Positions 18,330 to 27,289 of a DNA stretch of 64,000 nucleotides are shown here, piece after piece. Origin of the DNA: Aurantiacibacter gangjinensis (lineage in GTDB: Bacteria; Pseudomonadota; Alphaproteobacteria; Sphingomonadales; Sphingomonadaceae). The DNA is taken from positions 2,251,001-2,315,000 of the forward strand of contig NZ_CP018097.1 of NCBI RefSeq assembly GCF_001886695.1, read 5' to 3'. The position numbers and the translations under genes were made by a program. The notes beneath the pieces were generated by a model that saw only the letters and a list, made by a program, of their open reading frames with translations, had not been told where the DNA came from and did not search any database. Positions within the stretch are counted from its first letter, which is position 1. Each line of letters opens with the position of its first letter.

Positions 18330-20189
18330 TCAGGCGATCCCGCCCGCGAGGTTGCGACGTAGCGAATCGAGGGCGCGGCGGATGACTGCAAAGCTGTCTT
18401 TCAGATGCTCGCGCTCCAGCGGAGAAAGAGTGTCAGGCGCGATCAGACTGTCGGGCGACCTCCCCTCGCGCACCTGCCGCGCCTGGTGCGCGATCCTCAA
18501 GTCGTTCACGAAATTCATCGCATCGCGCAAGCTGCGCGCATCGCCTCTGTCCATGTGCCCGCCATCGGCCAGCGCCGCGTACCGCGCAGCAGAACTTACA
18601 GCCTCCACGCCGCTCGCCAGCGACAGGGTGCGCGCGATGTCGACCAGCGGGATGATGGCCTGCCCTTTGGAATCGAACACCTTCTTGCCCTCGCTATCCG
18701 GCTCCAAGACCAGCCCTCCGAATACGCCGAGCGGTATGCGCGAGCGCAGCGCATCGCGCGCAAGGAAGGACAGGAACAGCCGGTTCTCCTGCGCCAGCTT
18801 CACCGTCTCGCCATGCAAGCGCGTGACCAACGAGGCGTCACCATGCACGCTGCGCATATCGAAGTAGATGGTGGAGCGAAGGATCGCATCCTCGTCGGGC
18901 TGGGTGATCCATCTGGCATAGCGGTCGCGCCATTCCGCCAGCGTCAAACGCTGGCCGGTATTCTTCGCCATGATGCCACCCTTGCAATAATCATAACCGG
19001 CGGCGTCGAGAATGTCGGAGATACGGCCGCCGAGCTGGGCGAAATAGTCGCGCGCGGCATCGTCCATCTCTCCGCCGATCACGAAGCCGTTATCCTGGTC
19101 GGACCCGATCAGTTGCTCCTGCCGGGCGAGCGATCCGAACACCACGAGCGCATAGGGGCAAGGCGGCTCGCCCAGTTCGCTTTCGGCAAGCTGCGCCGCG
19201 CGGCGATGGGCAGCCTCGCCCAAGGCAGAGGTGAAGCGCATGACCTGCCGCGCCTGCAATCCCGCCCGCTCCATTTCTGCAAAGGCGCGCGGCGTCTCGC
19301 GCGAAATCGCGATCAACGCCTTGGCGTCGCGCGCGCGCGAGAGGGCTGCGCCATGGTCTATCGCATTGCTGCCGAGATGGGCGAGAATGTCGCTGCCGCT
19401 CATCATCCCCGACAGCGCGCCGGTCTCGTCGAGCAGCGGGATGTGGCGGAAGCCGTGCGCTGCCATCAGGGCCATCGCCTCGGCCACGCTGGCTGTGCAA
19501 GGAAGCGTCTTCGGATCAGGCGTCATCACTGTCGACACAGCATCCGACAGAGGCGCTTCTGCGGCGACCACTCGATTGCGCAGATCCTTGTCGGTAAAAA
19601 TGCCGAGCAATTCATCGCCACTGCAAACCGCCAACGTGCTGACATTGCTGTCACGCATCAGCGTGGCGGCCTGATGAATGGAGGTGTCCGGCGTGCATGA
19701 GACCGGCCGACGCTTGGGCACGATGTCAGCAGCCAGCAGGGTCTCGAATTGCGTGTTCTGCGCGCTTTTCCGGTTTTTGAGCGCGTGCCGCAGACGCCGC
19801 GCTTCGTCTGCGGTGAAGAAGTTGCGGAACGCCTCATTGTCCTCGCGAAGCTTGTGGAAGACGGCGTCTGGAACGGCCAACAGCAGGCTGTCTTCCATCG
19901 CGATGGCGGTGTTCGCAACTTCGCCCCCGCGCAAAAGCGACGGGTACGCAAAGCTGGCCCCCACAGTCAGGCGCGCGGTCAGCTCCTCACCGGCCAGTCG
20001 CAACTCCACAGCTCCGGAGCGGATGACGAACAGCCTGTCATTGTATGCACCTGCTTCCAGCACCGTGTGCCCGCTGCGCGCATAGCGCATCTCGCTGGCC
20101 GCGGCGATTTGGCCGAGTTGGTGCTCCGGCATCGCGTCGAATGGCGGCGTGGTGCGCAAAAAGCGGACGATCTGGTCGAGTTCGTTCAT
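18330..20189 (-). CDS. cNMP-binding, CBS-pair and nucleotidyltransferase (DUF294) protein
   Basis: Domains in order over 619 residues are a cyclic-nucleotide-binding-like domain (about 10-125), two CBS domains (about 150-275) and a DUF294 nucleotidyltransferase (about 300-440) with the signature GSLARQEQLIGSDQDN. A helical DUF294 C-terminal domain completes it. The GS...D-x-D pattern resembles GlnE/GlnD-type transferases. It likely modifies a protein or small molecule in response to nucleotide levels. It is coupled to the downstream exonuclease and upstream of the DUF4212-actP genes. Confidence 0.85.
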   Translation of the reverse strand: MNELDQIVRFLRTTPPFDAMPEHQLGQIAAASEMRYARSGHTVLEAGAYNDRLFVIRSGAVELRLAGEELTARLTVGASFAYPSLLRGGEVANTAIAMEDSLLLAVPDAVFHKLREDNEAFRNFFTADEARRLRHALKNRKSAQNTQFETLLAADIVPKRRPVSCTPDTSIHQAATLMRDSNVSTLAVCSGDELLGIFTDKDLRNRVVAAEAPLSDAVSTVMTPDPKTLPCTASVAEAMALMAAHGFRHIPLLDETGALSGMMSGSDILAHLGSNAIDHGAALSRARDAKALIAISRETPRAFAEMERAGLQARQVMRFTSALGEAAHRRAAQLAESELGEPPCPYALVVFGSLARQEQLIGSDQDNGFVIGGEMDDAARDYFAQLGGRISDILDAAGYDYCKGGIMAKNTGQRLTLAEWRDRYARWITQPDEDAILRSTIYFDMRSVHGDASLVTRLHGETVKLAQENRLFLSFLARDALRSRIPLGVFGGLVLEPDSEGKKVFDSKGQAIIPLVDIARTLSLASGVEAVSSAARYAALADGGHMDRGDARSLRDAMNFVNDLRIAHQARQVREGRSPDSLIAPDTLSPLEREHLKDSFAVIRRALDSLRRNLAGGIA

Positions 20190-20247
20190 GGTGCCGGGGC
20201 ACCATAGGCCAAATCAGACCGGCCCGCTGCCGAACTTTAGTATGATG

Positions 20248-21528
20248 CTATTCGCGCACCCAATCCTTGCGCAGGAACGGCCCTGCCAATGCCATCAACA
20301 CCGCGGCGATGCCATACAGCACCAGCGCATACAGCATGGAATACCGCAGCGCCTCGTCACCATAGGTAGGCGCGAGGAAGTCGGACAGAGCGCCAAGCGC
20401 GTAAATGCCTCCGCCCAGCCCGATCAGATTATTGATAAGCAGGAACAGTGCCGAGGCTGTCGAACGCGCCGCAGGGTTGACAAGGTGCTGGATGGCCGAA
20501 AGCACGGGACCGAGCCAGATGTAGGCCAGCGCCTGCGGCAGGAGGAACACGACGAAAGCAATCTTCCAATCCGTGCTGAGAATGCCAATCGCGAAAAGCG
20601 GCGCGCCTAGGAAAAATGCGACGGCGGGCAGCCAGGCATAAAAGGCCTTGTCCCGCCCGCCCAGCCTGTCTGCCAACAGGCCGCCAGCAAGCACGCCTGC
20701 TACACCGCCCAAAAGCAAAATCGCTCCGAAAAAGCGCGATGCCTCCACCAAGTCAAAACCGAAGCTGCGGATCAGCAGGCTCGGGAGCCAGAAGGCAATG
20801 CCGTAGCCCATCATGGATGACATGGCCGCACCGAAGGAGAGGAACCAGAAACTGGGCTTCCGCGACAAAATCCGCGCCGTTTCGGCAAGGCGCGGCGCCT
20901 GCGGCAATGGCGACGGGTTGCCGGCGGCGACTTTCGATTTCGCCTTGTCGCGCACGAGGTATTTGAACAGCGGCACGATGAACACGCCTGCCAGCCCCAC
21001 GACGAAGAAGGCCGTGCGCCAGTTGATCGTTGCCGCAATGTATCCCCCCAGCAGCACGCCGAGGCCGGAGCCGATGGGAATGCCCAGCGAATAGATCGAC
21101 AGCGCGGTCGCCCGCTTCTCGCTGGGGAAATAGTCGCCGATCAAGGCGTAGGAGGGGGCAACGCCGCCCGACTCGCCAATGCCGACTCCCAGTCGCGCGA
21201 GGAAGATATGCCAGAAGTTCTGGGCGAGGCCGCAGAGCGCCGTGAAGCCGCTCCATGCAAACAGCGACACCGCAATCACCCAGCTGCGACTTGTCCGGTC
21301 CGCCAGCGCGGCGAGCGGCACCGCCATGGTGGAATACAGCAACGCGAATGCCAGCCCGCCCAGCAGCCCCATCTCCCCATCGCTCAACTCCAGTTCGGCC
21401 TGGATAGGCGCTGCGAGGATGGAGAGGATCTGCCGGTCGACGAAATTGAAAATGTAGACCACCAGCAGCATGCCGAGCACGGTGCCGCTTTTCGGGTCGG
21501 GACGACTGGCTACCGCTTCGCGGCTCAT
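20248..21528 (-). CDS. MFS transporter, Spinster-like
   Basis: A 12-segment major facilitator of 426 residues. The loop between helices 2 and 3 contains AALADRTSRSW (the DRxxR motif), and LGVGIGESGG is a Spinster-type signature in helix 4. Its ATG overlaps the stop codon of the hydrolase gene by four bases. With the hydrolase and the TonB receptor it forms a probable uptake and breakdown cluster for an unidentified ester or lactone. The substrate cannot be read from the sequence. Confidence 0.86.
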   Translation of the reverse strand: MSREAVASRPDPKSGTVLGMLLVVYIFNFVDRQILSILAAPIQAELELSDGEMGLLGGLAFALLYSTMAVPLAALADRTSRSWVIAVSLFAWSGFTALCGLAQNFWHIFLARLGVGIGESGGVAPSYALIGDYFPSEKRATALSIYSLGIPIGSGLGVLLGGYIAATINWRTAFFVVGLAGVFIVPLFKYLVRDKAKSKVAAGNPSPLPQAPRLAETARILSRKPSFWFLSFGAAMSSMMGYGIAFWLPSLLIRSFGFDLVEASRFFGAILLLGGVAGVLAGGLLADRLGGRDKAFYAWLPAVAFFLGAPLFAIGILSTDWKIAFVVFLLPQALAYIWLGPVLSAIQHLVNPAARSTASALFLLINNLIGLGGGIYALGALSDFLAPTYGDEALRYSMLYALVLYGIAAVLMALAGPFLRKDWVRE

Positions 21529-22385
21529 GCGACGGTCTCGGCAAGGAAATCGGTGATTGCCCCTAACGCGAGCGGTTCGTCCAACAGCGGTGCGTGGCCA
21601 CGCTGCGGCACTTCGACAAAAGTGATACTACCGGAATGGCGCGCTTTCATGGTCTCGACCGTACCGGCGGAAAGCAAGTCGGACAATGCCCCGCGCACGA
21701 CCAGCACCGGCGTATCACCCAGCGCCTCCCACAGCGGCCAGAGATCGGGCTGCGGCTCGCTGTCGCTTTCCGCGAAGGCCTGCGCGATGGCAGGATCATA
21801 GGCAAAGGCTATAAACCCGCCGGGCATTTCGCGGCAGGTCCGCCGCGCCCAAGCCTGCCAGTCAGCCTTTCCGAAATCGGGAAACGCATCTGTGTTGATT
21901 TTCGCACACGCAGCAGCAGCCGCATCCCAGTCGGCGAAGTCTGCTGGGCCGCCGACATAGCCGCCGATACGCGCAAGCCCCGCCGGATCGAGCTCCGGTC
22001 CGATATCGTTGAAGACCACGGCAGGAAACTCGCCGGGACGCATCGCGTTCATCACCATTGCAATCAGTCCGCCCATCGATGTGCCGATCACACCCGGCTT
22101 CGCAATACTGAGGCTATCCAGCAGCACGAACATATCGGCGGCATAAACGTCGGGCCGATAATTGGCCGGGTCGGGATCGTAATCCGACGATCCCCGTCCG
22201 CGCTGGTCTGGAACGATCAGACGATAGCGCGGCGACAAATGTGCAGCGAGCGGTTCGAAATCGCCGCTATTGCGCGTCAAACCGTGCATCAACAGCAGCG
22301 GGGGCCCACCGCCACCATAGTCGCGGGCGAACAGCCGAAGCTGCCCGCACCCGCTTGTGTAATAGTGCTCCCGATAATCGACCAT
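21525..22385 (-). CDS. Alpha/beta hydrolase
   Basis: A 286-residue alpha/beta hydrolase with LLMHGLTRNSGDF (oxyanion region), DQRGRGSSD and the nucleophile elbow GTSMGG. The catalytic histidine is probably in PQRGHAP near the C-terminus and the acid in GALSDLLS. It is soluble with no signal peptide. It lies between the TonB receptor and the MFS gene and shares a four-base overlap with the latter. Likely substrates are esters or lactones. Confidence 0.87.
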   Translation of the reverse strand: MVDYREHYYTSGCGQLRLFARDYGGGGPPLLLMHGLTRNSGDFEPLAAHLSPRYRLIVPDQRGRGSSDYDPDPANYRPDVYAADMFVLLDSLSIAKPGVIGTSMGGLIAMVMNAMRPGEFPAVVFNDIGPELDPAGLARIGGYVGGPADFADWDAAAAACAKINTDAFPDFGKADWQAWARRTCREMPGGFIAFAYDPAIAQAFAESDSEPQPDLWPLWEALGDTPVLVVRGALSDLLSAGTVETMKARHSGSITFVEVPQRGHAPLLDEPLALGAITDFLAETVA

Positions 22386-22414
22386 GGCGATCCCTCCCGC
22401 TGGCGAGAAGGCGA

Positions 22415-24772
22415 TCAGAACTCGATCGTCGCCGTCAGATAGACCTGCCTCGGATTGCCGTAGAAGGCCGTCAGCGTGCCCTCGGTGCCGAGGTTCGGCG
22501 TTGGCTGGCCATTGGTCAGCACAGGGTCGCCGGTGACCGGATCGATGGCAATAAAGGTGTAGCCAGAGGTGATATATTCATGGTCTGTCAGGTTCCGACC
22601 GTAGAGGCCAAGGCTCCAACCGGCATCGTCATTGTAGACGATGCTGGCATCGAGCAGCGCGTAGCTGCCTTGGTCGAGGAACGGGTTGGGAATTTCGAAC
22701 TGCGTCGTCGCACTGCGGAAGGAGAGCGTGCTGCCAAGATAAAGGTCACCGCCGCCCATCGGCGTCGTGTAACCCAGCGTTGCCGCCCCGCTCCATTCCG
22801 GCGTGTTCTGCACTTCGCGGAAGTCGGAAACATCGGTCGGCACACCGCCGATATTGGTGACGAATTCGGTGTAGTCGGCATCGATCCAGCCGAGCGCGCC
22901 GGTAAAGCGCAGCTCGTCGCCCATGCCGGACAGGTCCTCGGCAATGCGTGCGGAGGTTTCCAGCTCGACGCCCATGAACTCTGCCGCACCGGCGTTGGAC
23001 ACCACGCCGCAGAACGTGGCGATGCCGCCAACGTTACAGGCGACGGACCCCGGAATTTGCACATCGGTGTAGTCGGCGTAGAAACCCGCCAGCGCGATGT
23101 AGAGCGCGCCATCTAGGAGGTCGCCCTTATAGCCGATTTCATAGCTGTCGACCGTCTCCGGAGCGAAGCTGAGGAAGTCGGCAATTTCTTCGTTAGTCGG
23201 ATTACCCGGGGTCGTCGCGGGAGCATTCACGCCCACACCGCGCGGGTCGAAACCGCCGCCCTTGAAGCCCTGCGAATAGCTGACGTAGATCTGGTGATCG
23301 GGCGTCGGCATGAAGCTCAGTGAGGCGCGCGGGGTGAACTTGTTGAAATCCTCGCTGCCGCTGAAATCGGTGCTCGGACCGCCGAGAGGAAAGCCGTCCC
23401 CGCCAAAGATAGGCGAGCCACCGAAAAGAAAGTTTTGGCGCAAAATGTCTGCGGTGCGCTCGTCCCAGGTGTATCGACCGCCGACGGACAGGCTAAGCTG
23501 CTCGGTCAGTTCGTAGGTAAAGTCACCGAAGACGGCAAAAGTCTCAGTATCGACATTGGCCTGTGTAAAAGCGGTAAAGCCGGGAAGCAGCACGGGGTTC
23601 AGCGTGAACAGTCGCACATCGAACAGCGTGTCCGCCGATGCATCGAGGAAATAGCCGCCCAGAAGGCCGGTGAATGGCCCGCCAACATCCCAGATCAGCT
23701 GCACTTCCTGGCTGAATTGTTCGTTGGCATAGATTGCCGGAACATCAAGATCGACGGCAGGCAGCGCATCGAAATCGATCGGCGAGGCGCTTTCATCGGT
23801 GCGATAGGCGGAAATCGAGCGCAAAGTCAGCGCATCGGTCAGGTCCAGCCGCGCATTGAGCGCAAAGCCATAAGCTTCCACATCCTGCTCCGGATCGACG
23901 AGCCCGCCGCGCGTGTCGAACACATCGTCGAGGACCGGTGCGCCGGATGCGGCACCCGGGATGAGACGGGAGCCGCCGCGCGCATTGCTGCGGTCTGCCG
24001 TATAATCGCCGGAGAAGCGGATCAGGTAAGGTTCGCCATTGCCGCCCACTTCCAGCGTGCCGCGACCCGCCCAGATATCCTTGTTGTAATTGTCGAGACC
24101 GGTGGTCAGGTTCTCGCCGAACCCGCCGCGTGACAGCCGCGCAACCGAAGCGCCGATACGCACGATATCATTGATAGGCGTGGACGCGGTGACGACGCCT
24201 TCGGCGCGCTCATAGGTACCGACCGTGCCGCGGAGGCGAAGCGTAGGCTCATCCGGCAGCTCGCGTGTGACATATTTCACCGCGCCGCCAATCGTATTGC
24301 GACCATAAAGCGTGCCCTGCGGCCCACGCAGCACCTCGATCCGCTCGATATCGTAAATATCCAGCACGGCAGCCTGCGGACGGTTCAGGTAAACATCGTC
24401 GAGATAAATACCCACGCCCTGCTCGAAGCCGGAGACCGGATCTTGTTGGCCGATACCGCGGATAAAGGCCGACAGGGTGGAATTGGTGCCGCGCGATTCC
24501 TCGAGCGTCGTATTCGGCGTGATCTGCGCGACATCGGTGATGTCCACCGCCCCGCGGCGCTGCAGCTCTTCCTCGCCGAATGCGCTGACGGCCACCGGTA
24601 CATCGACCAGCCGCTCGTCACGGCGGCGCGCGGTCACGATAATGCTACCGGTATCTACATTCTCGTCCGCCTGCTCATCCTGCGACTGCGCATCCTGCGC
24701 AAGGGTGGGACTAGCAGCGGTGGCCAGTGCAAGAATGGATGCGGCGCAGCTCAGGCGAAGGACCTTGGACAT
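22415..24772 (-). CDS. TonB-dependent outer-membrane receptor
   Basis: A 785-residue receptor with a signal peptide (cleavage after TLAQ), a plug domain (about 40-160, starting with a TonB-box-like IIVTARRR) and a 22-strand barrel ending in IEF. The ATG at 24772 follows GGGAGAG. It is the first gene of the receptor-hydrolase-MFS set and divergent from a TetR regulator with a palindromic operator between them. The family imports siderophores or plant-type substrates; the hydrolase neighbour favours a carbon source. Confidence 0.9.
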   Translation of the reverse strand: MSKVLRLSCAASILALATAASPTLAQDAQSQDEQADENVDTGSIIVTARRRDERLVDVPVAVSAFGEEELQRRGAVDITDVAQITPNTTLEESRGTNSTLSAFIRGIGQQDPVSGFEQGVGIYLDDVYLNRPQAAVLDIYDIERIEVLRGPQGTLYGRNTIGGAVKYVTRELPDEPTLRLRGTVGTYERAEGVVTASTPINDIVRIGASVARLSRGGFGENLTTGLDNYNKDIWAGRGTLEVGGNGEPYLIRFSGDYTADRSNARGGSRLIPGAASGAPVLDDVFDTRGGLVDPEQDVEAYGFALNARLDLTDALTLRSISAYRTDESASPIDFDALPAVDLDVPAIYANEQFSQEVQLIWDVGGPFTGLLGGYFLDASADTLFDVRLFTLNPVLLPGFTAFTQANVDTETFAVFGDFTYELTEQLSLSVGGRYTWDERTADILRQNFLFGGSPIFGGDGFPLGGPSTDFSGSEDFNKFTPRASLSFMPTPDHQIYVSYSQGFKGGGFDPRGVGVNAPATTPGNPTNEEIADFLSFAPETVDSYEIGYKGDLLDGALYIALAGFYADYTDVQIPGSVACNVGGIATFCGVVSNAGAAEFMGVELETSARIAEDLSGMGDELRFTGALGWIDADYTEFVTNIGGVPTDVSDFREVQNTPEWSGAATLGYTTPMGGGDLYLGSTLSFRSATTQFEIPNPFLDQGSYALLDASIVYNDDAGWSLGLYGRNLTDHEYITSGYTFIAIDPVTGDPVLTNGQPTPNLGTEGTLTAFYGNPRQVYLTATIEF

Positions 24773-24817
24773 AAGTTCTCTCCCATCTCTCATATGTTCT
24801 TGGCTGCAGCTTTATTG

Positions 24818-24841
24818 AAAGTTGAACCATCTTTCAACTTT
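24818..24841. promoter_or_regulatory. Palindromic operator between TonB receptor and TetR genes
   Basis: AAAGTTGAA-ccatct-TTCAACTTT is a perfect nine-base inverted repeat with a six-base spacer. It lies between the divergent starts at 24772 and 24883. TetR-type regulators bind such palindromes, so it is the likely operator for both promoters. Confidence 0.7.
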
Positions 24842-24882
24842 TAACTTTGCGGTATGCGTGGAAAGCCGTTAGCGGTGACAGC

Positions 24883-25509
24883 ATGGCATCGTCGCAAGCC
24901 CCCTCATCCGCCCCCTCGGCAATAGACAAGATCCCGCGCACGGAGCGTGGCCGGCAGACGCTGCGCAAGCTGTTGGACGCAGCCGCCAAGGAGTTCGGGG
25001 AAAAAGGTTTTCACGACGCCTCGATCAGCGGGATCACCCGGCGAGCAGGCACTGCGCTGGGCAGTTTCTATACCTATTTCGACAGCAAGGATGCGGTCTT
25101 CCGCGCCCTTGTGCAGGATATGAGCGGACAGGTGGCATCACGCGCAGGCTCTGCCATTGCCAAAGCTGATACGGCTTTCGCCATCGAGCAGGCGGCGCTG
25201 CGGGCATTTCTCGAATTCGCCAGCGAGAACAAGGAAATCTACCGCATTATCGACGAGTCCGAATTCGTCGATCCGCAAAGTTTCCGTGCCCATTATGAAA
25301 GCACCGCCGCACGCATCATGGACCGGTTGCGCAGTGGCGCTGCGGACAGGGAGTTCCGCGAAGGGTTGGAAGAGGCGCACGCTTGGGCCTTGATGGGAAT
25401 GAACGTCTTTCTCGGCCTGCGCTATTCGGTGTGGTCCGACGAGGACAATGCCGAGCGCATTTCGGCAATTGCGAACGAGTTTCTGCGCGAGGGGATTGGG
25501 CGGCGGTAG
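24883..25509 (+). CDS. TetR/AcrR-family regulator
   Basis: A 208-residue regulator with an N-terminal TetR helix-turn-helix (TLRKLLDAAAKEFGEKGFHD...TALGSFYTYFDSKD, about residues 25-75) and a helical ligand-binding domain. It is divergent from the TonB receptor cluster with a perfect palindrome in between and probably represses it until a substrate binds. I chose ATG 24883. The upstream in-frame TTG would overlap the operator region, so it was rejected. Confidence 0.85.
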   Translation: MASSQAPSSAPSAIDKIPRTERGRQTLRKLLDAAAKEFGEKGFHDASISGITRRAGTALGSFYTYFDSKDAVFRALVQDMSGQVASRAGSAIAKADTAFAIEQAALRAFLEFASENKEIYRIIDESEFVDPQSFRAHYESTAARIMDRLRSGAADREFREGLEEAHAWALMGMNVFLGLRYSVWSDEDNAERISAIANEFLREGIGRR

Positions 25510-25583
25510 TATAATGCCGAGCGTGCGTGCAGGGCTGGATTGGCCTGCGCTTCGCTCCGGCCGTCTTCGCTTCGCTACGACTC

Positions 25584-25623
25584 CGAACCAGCTGTTCGCG
25601 CTGCGCGCGAAAACGCTGGTTCG
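25584..25623. other. Long hairpin downstream of tRNA-Tyr
   Basis: CGAACCAGC and GCTGGTTCG pair perfectly. Inside them TTCGCGC and GCGCGAA also pair, with a three-base loop. The 40-base structure starts about 50 bases beyond the 3' end of the minus-strand tRNA-Tyr and could end or process its transcript. It lacks a T-run and is probably not a standard terminator. Confidence 0.5.
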
Positions 25624-25675
25624 ATGCGAGCGTCGTTCCTGCCGGAAGTCGAAGCGCGAATAATTCAGTTCCGGG

Positions 25676-25761
25676 TGGTGGACAGGGCTGGATTCGAACC
25701 AGCGTACGCTTGCGCGGGCAGATTTACAGTCTGCTGCCTTTAACCACTCGGCCACCTGTCC
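25676..25761 (-). tRNA. tRNA-Tyr (GTA anticodon)
   Basis: On the minus strand it starts GGACAGGTGGCCGAG and ends GCCCTGTCCACCA, with the acceptor stem GGACAGG/CCTGTCC intact and CCA encoded. The anticodon loop is CTGTAAA (anticodon GTA). A long variable arm, as in class II tRNAs, precedes GGTTCGAATCC. All parts are seen directly. Confidence 0.95.
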
Positions 25762-25925
25762 ACACCGTTGCCGGAAAGGGCTTTCGCCTGCTTTTGGCGG
25801 AACCTTGACAGAGGCTCCATCCAGCCGAGAGGCGCCCCTTTGGCGAAGCACCGCTTGCCTGTCAATGGGGCCGGTGGCACAGCGCGCCAAATTGGACAGC
25901 AAAGTTTTGCAAAAAGGCACCAGGC

Positions 25926-26726
25926 ATGGCCAAGGGTAAGGACAAAAGAGCACTGCGCGGGCGCGCCGGCCGGATGCAGGGCGGGCGCGGATCGGGGCGC
26001 GGAACTAAGGGATATACGCGCCTGTGGGGGCGTCATGCCGTCGAAGCTGCGCTGAAAAACCCTCGCCGCCGACACCGCAAGCTGTGGGCGACGCTGGAAG
26101 GTCTGGCCTCGCTCGATGGAGACCTGCCGCCCGACTTTCCGCTGGAGCGCGCCGAAGTGGCGGATCTTGCGAGGCTCGTTGCCAAGGATGCGCCACATCA
26201 GGGTCTGGTGCTGGAATGCGAGCCATTGAATGACCTGCATCTGGACGAGGTGCTGACCGGCGACCGGACGCGGCCCATCGTCGTGCTGGATCAGGTGACC
26301 GATCCGCACAATGTCGGCGCGCTGCTGCGCTCTGCCGCAGCGTTCAACGCTGCCGCCATCGTGACGCAGGATCGCCATGCCCCGCCGGAAGGTGGGGTGA
26401 TCGGCAAATCCGCATCCGGTGCGCTCGAGGTGGTGCCATGGGTGCGCGTGGTAAACCTGTCGCGGGCGCTGGAGGATATGGCGGAGGCCGGTTACTGGCG
26501 CCTCGGTCTTACAGGAGAAGCCGACGGGACGCTGGCCGAGTGCCTGCCCTCCGGCCCGATTGCGCTGGTGCTGGGCGCAGAGGGCGAAGGCATGCGCCAC
26601 AATGTCGCGCAGCATTGCGATGCGCTGTGCCGCCTGCCAATCAGCAATGCGATGGAGAGCCTCAACGTCTCCAATGCAGGTGCCATCGCGCTATATGCGA
26701 TCGCCACCCGTCCCGCCGCGGACTGA
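25926..26726 (+). CDS. rlmB: 23S rRNA 2'-O-ribose methyltransferase (SpoU/TrmH family, RlmB-type)
   Basis: A 266-residue SPOUT methyltransferase. A basic N-terminal tail is followed by an L30e-like substrate-binding domain and the SpoU domain. Motifs include LDQVTDPHNVGALLRSA (about residues 122-138), LVLGAEGEGMR and ESLNVSNAGAIALY, which form the knotted SAM site. It probably methylates G2251 of 23S rRNA; a TrmH-like tRNA role cannot be excluded from the sequence alone. Confidence 0.9.
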   Translation: MAKGKDKRALRGRAGRMQGGRGSGRGTKGYTRLWGRHAVEAALKNPRRRHRKLWATLEGLASLDGDLPPDFPLERAEVADLARLVAKDAPHQGLVLECEPLNDLHLDEVLTGDRTRPIVVLDQVTDPHNVGALLRSAAAFNAAAIVTQDRHAPPEGGVIGKSASGALEVVPWVRVVNLSRALEDMAEAGYWRLGLTGEADGTLAECLPSGPIALVLGAEGEGMRHNVAQHCDALCRLPISNAMESLNVSNAGAIALYAIATRPAAD

Positions 26727-26737
26727 GCCGATACGAA

Positions 26738-26766
26738 AAAGGGCCGCTCCCACCGGGCGGCCCTTT
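26738..26766. terminator. Bidirectional terminator between rlmB and HU
   Basis: AAAGGGCCGC pairs perfectly with GCGGCCCTTT around a nine-base loop. The plus strand has a short T-run after the stem and A residues before it, so it can end both the plus-strand rlmB and the minus-strand HU transcripts. Confidence 0.8.
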
Positions 26767-26805
26767 GTCTCTCACCGGCCTAAACCGGCAGGATTCAATC
26801 GAAGC

Positions 26806-27078
26806 TTAGTTGACAGCGTCCTTCAGACCCTTGCCGGCCTTGAACTTCGGCTGGGTCGAGGCCTTGATCGTCATCGGCTCACCCGTGCGCGGGTTGCGGC
26901 CCGTGCTGGCCTTGCGCTTGGCAACGGAGAAGGTGCCGAAGCCGACCAGGCGTACTTCGTCGCCCTTGGAAAGCGTCTTCGTGATCGTGTCGAACACACC
27001 TTCGACAGCCTTCGTCGCATCGTTGCGCGACAGTCCGCTGGAATCCGCGACGGCACCGATCAGTTCGTTCTTGTTCAT
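26806..27078 (-). CDS. hupB: DNA-binding protein HU
   Basis: A 90-residue HU/IHF-family protein. It has the HU signature GFGTFSVAKRKASTGRNPRTG (about residues 46-66), which includes the arm tip RNPRTG. The N-terminus NKNELI and a lysine-rich tail also fit HU rather than IHF. It binds and bends DNA in the nucleoid. It is next to lon, a common arrangement, and probably has its own promoter in the 210-base gap upstream. Confidence 0.95.
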   Translation of the reverse strand: MNKNELIGAVADSSGLSRNDATKAVEGVFDTITKTLSKGDEVRLVGFGTFSVAKRKASTGRNPRTGEPMTIKASTQPKFKAGKGLKDAVN

Positions 27079-27221
27079 TTTTTGGAGAACCCCCTCACTA
27101 GAAATTGGCGACCGGGTATCCGTTGTGAATCACCCGGCGAAGGCGCGCAGGTTGAGCGCCTTTTCCCCGCCCTGTCAAAGGCAAAGCGGCGGACGCACGT
27201 GCTTTTTTATGGCAGGGCGAA

Positions 27222-27241
27222 TGTTTGGCGCGCCCAACATA
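27222..27241. promoter_or_regulatory. Imperfect palindrome upstream of HU
   Basis: ATGTTTGGCGCGCCCAACAT is a 20-base palindrome with one mismatched pair and the core GGCGCGCC. It lies between lon and HU, about 145 bases before the HU start, and could be an operator. No known regulator is assigned. Confidence 0.35.
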
Positions 27242-27289
27242 AAGAAAGTTATGCGCCCTCGCCGCCTGACTGTCACTTTATGACGCGCT

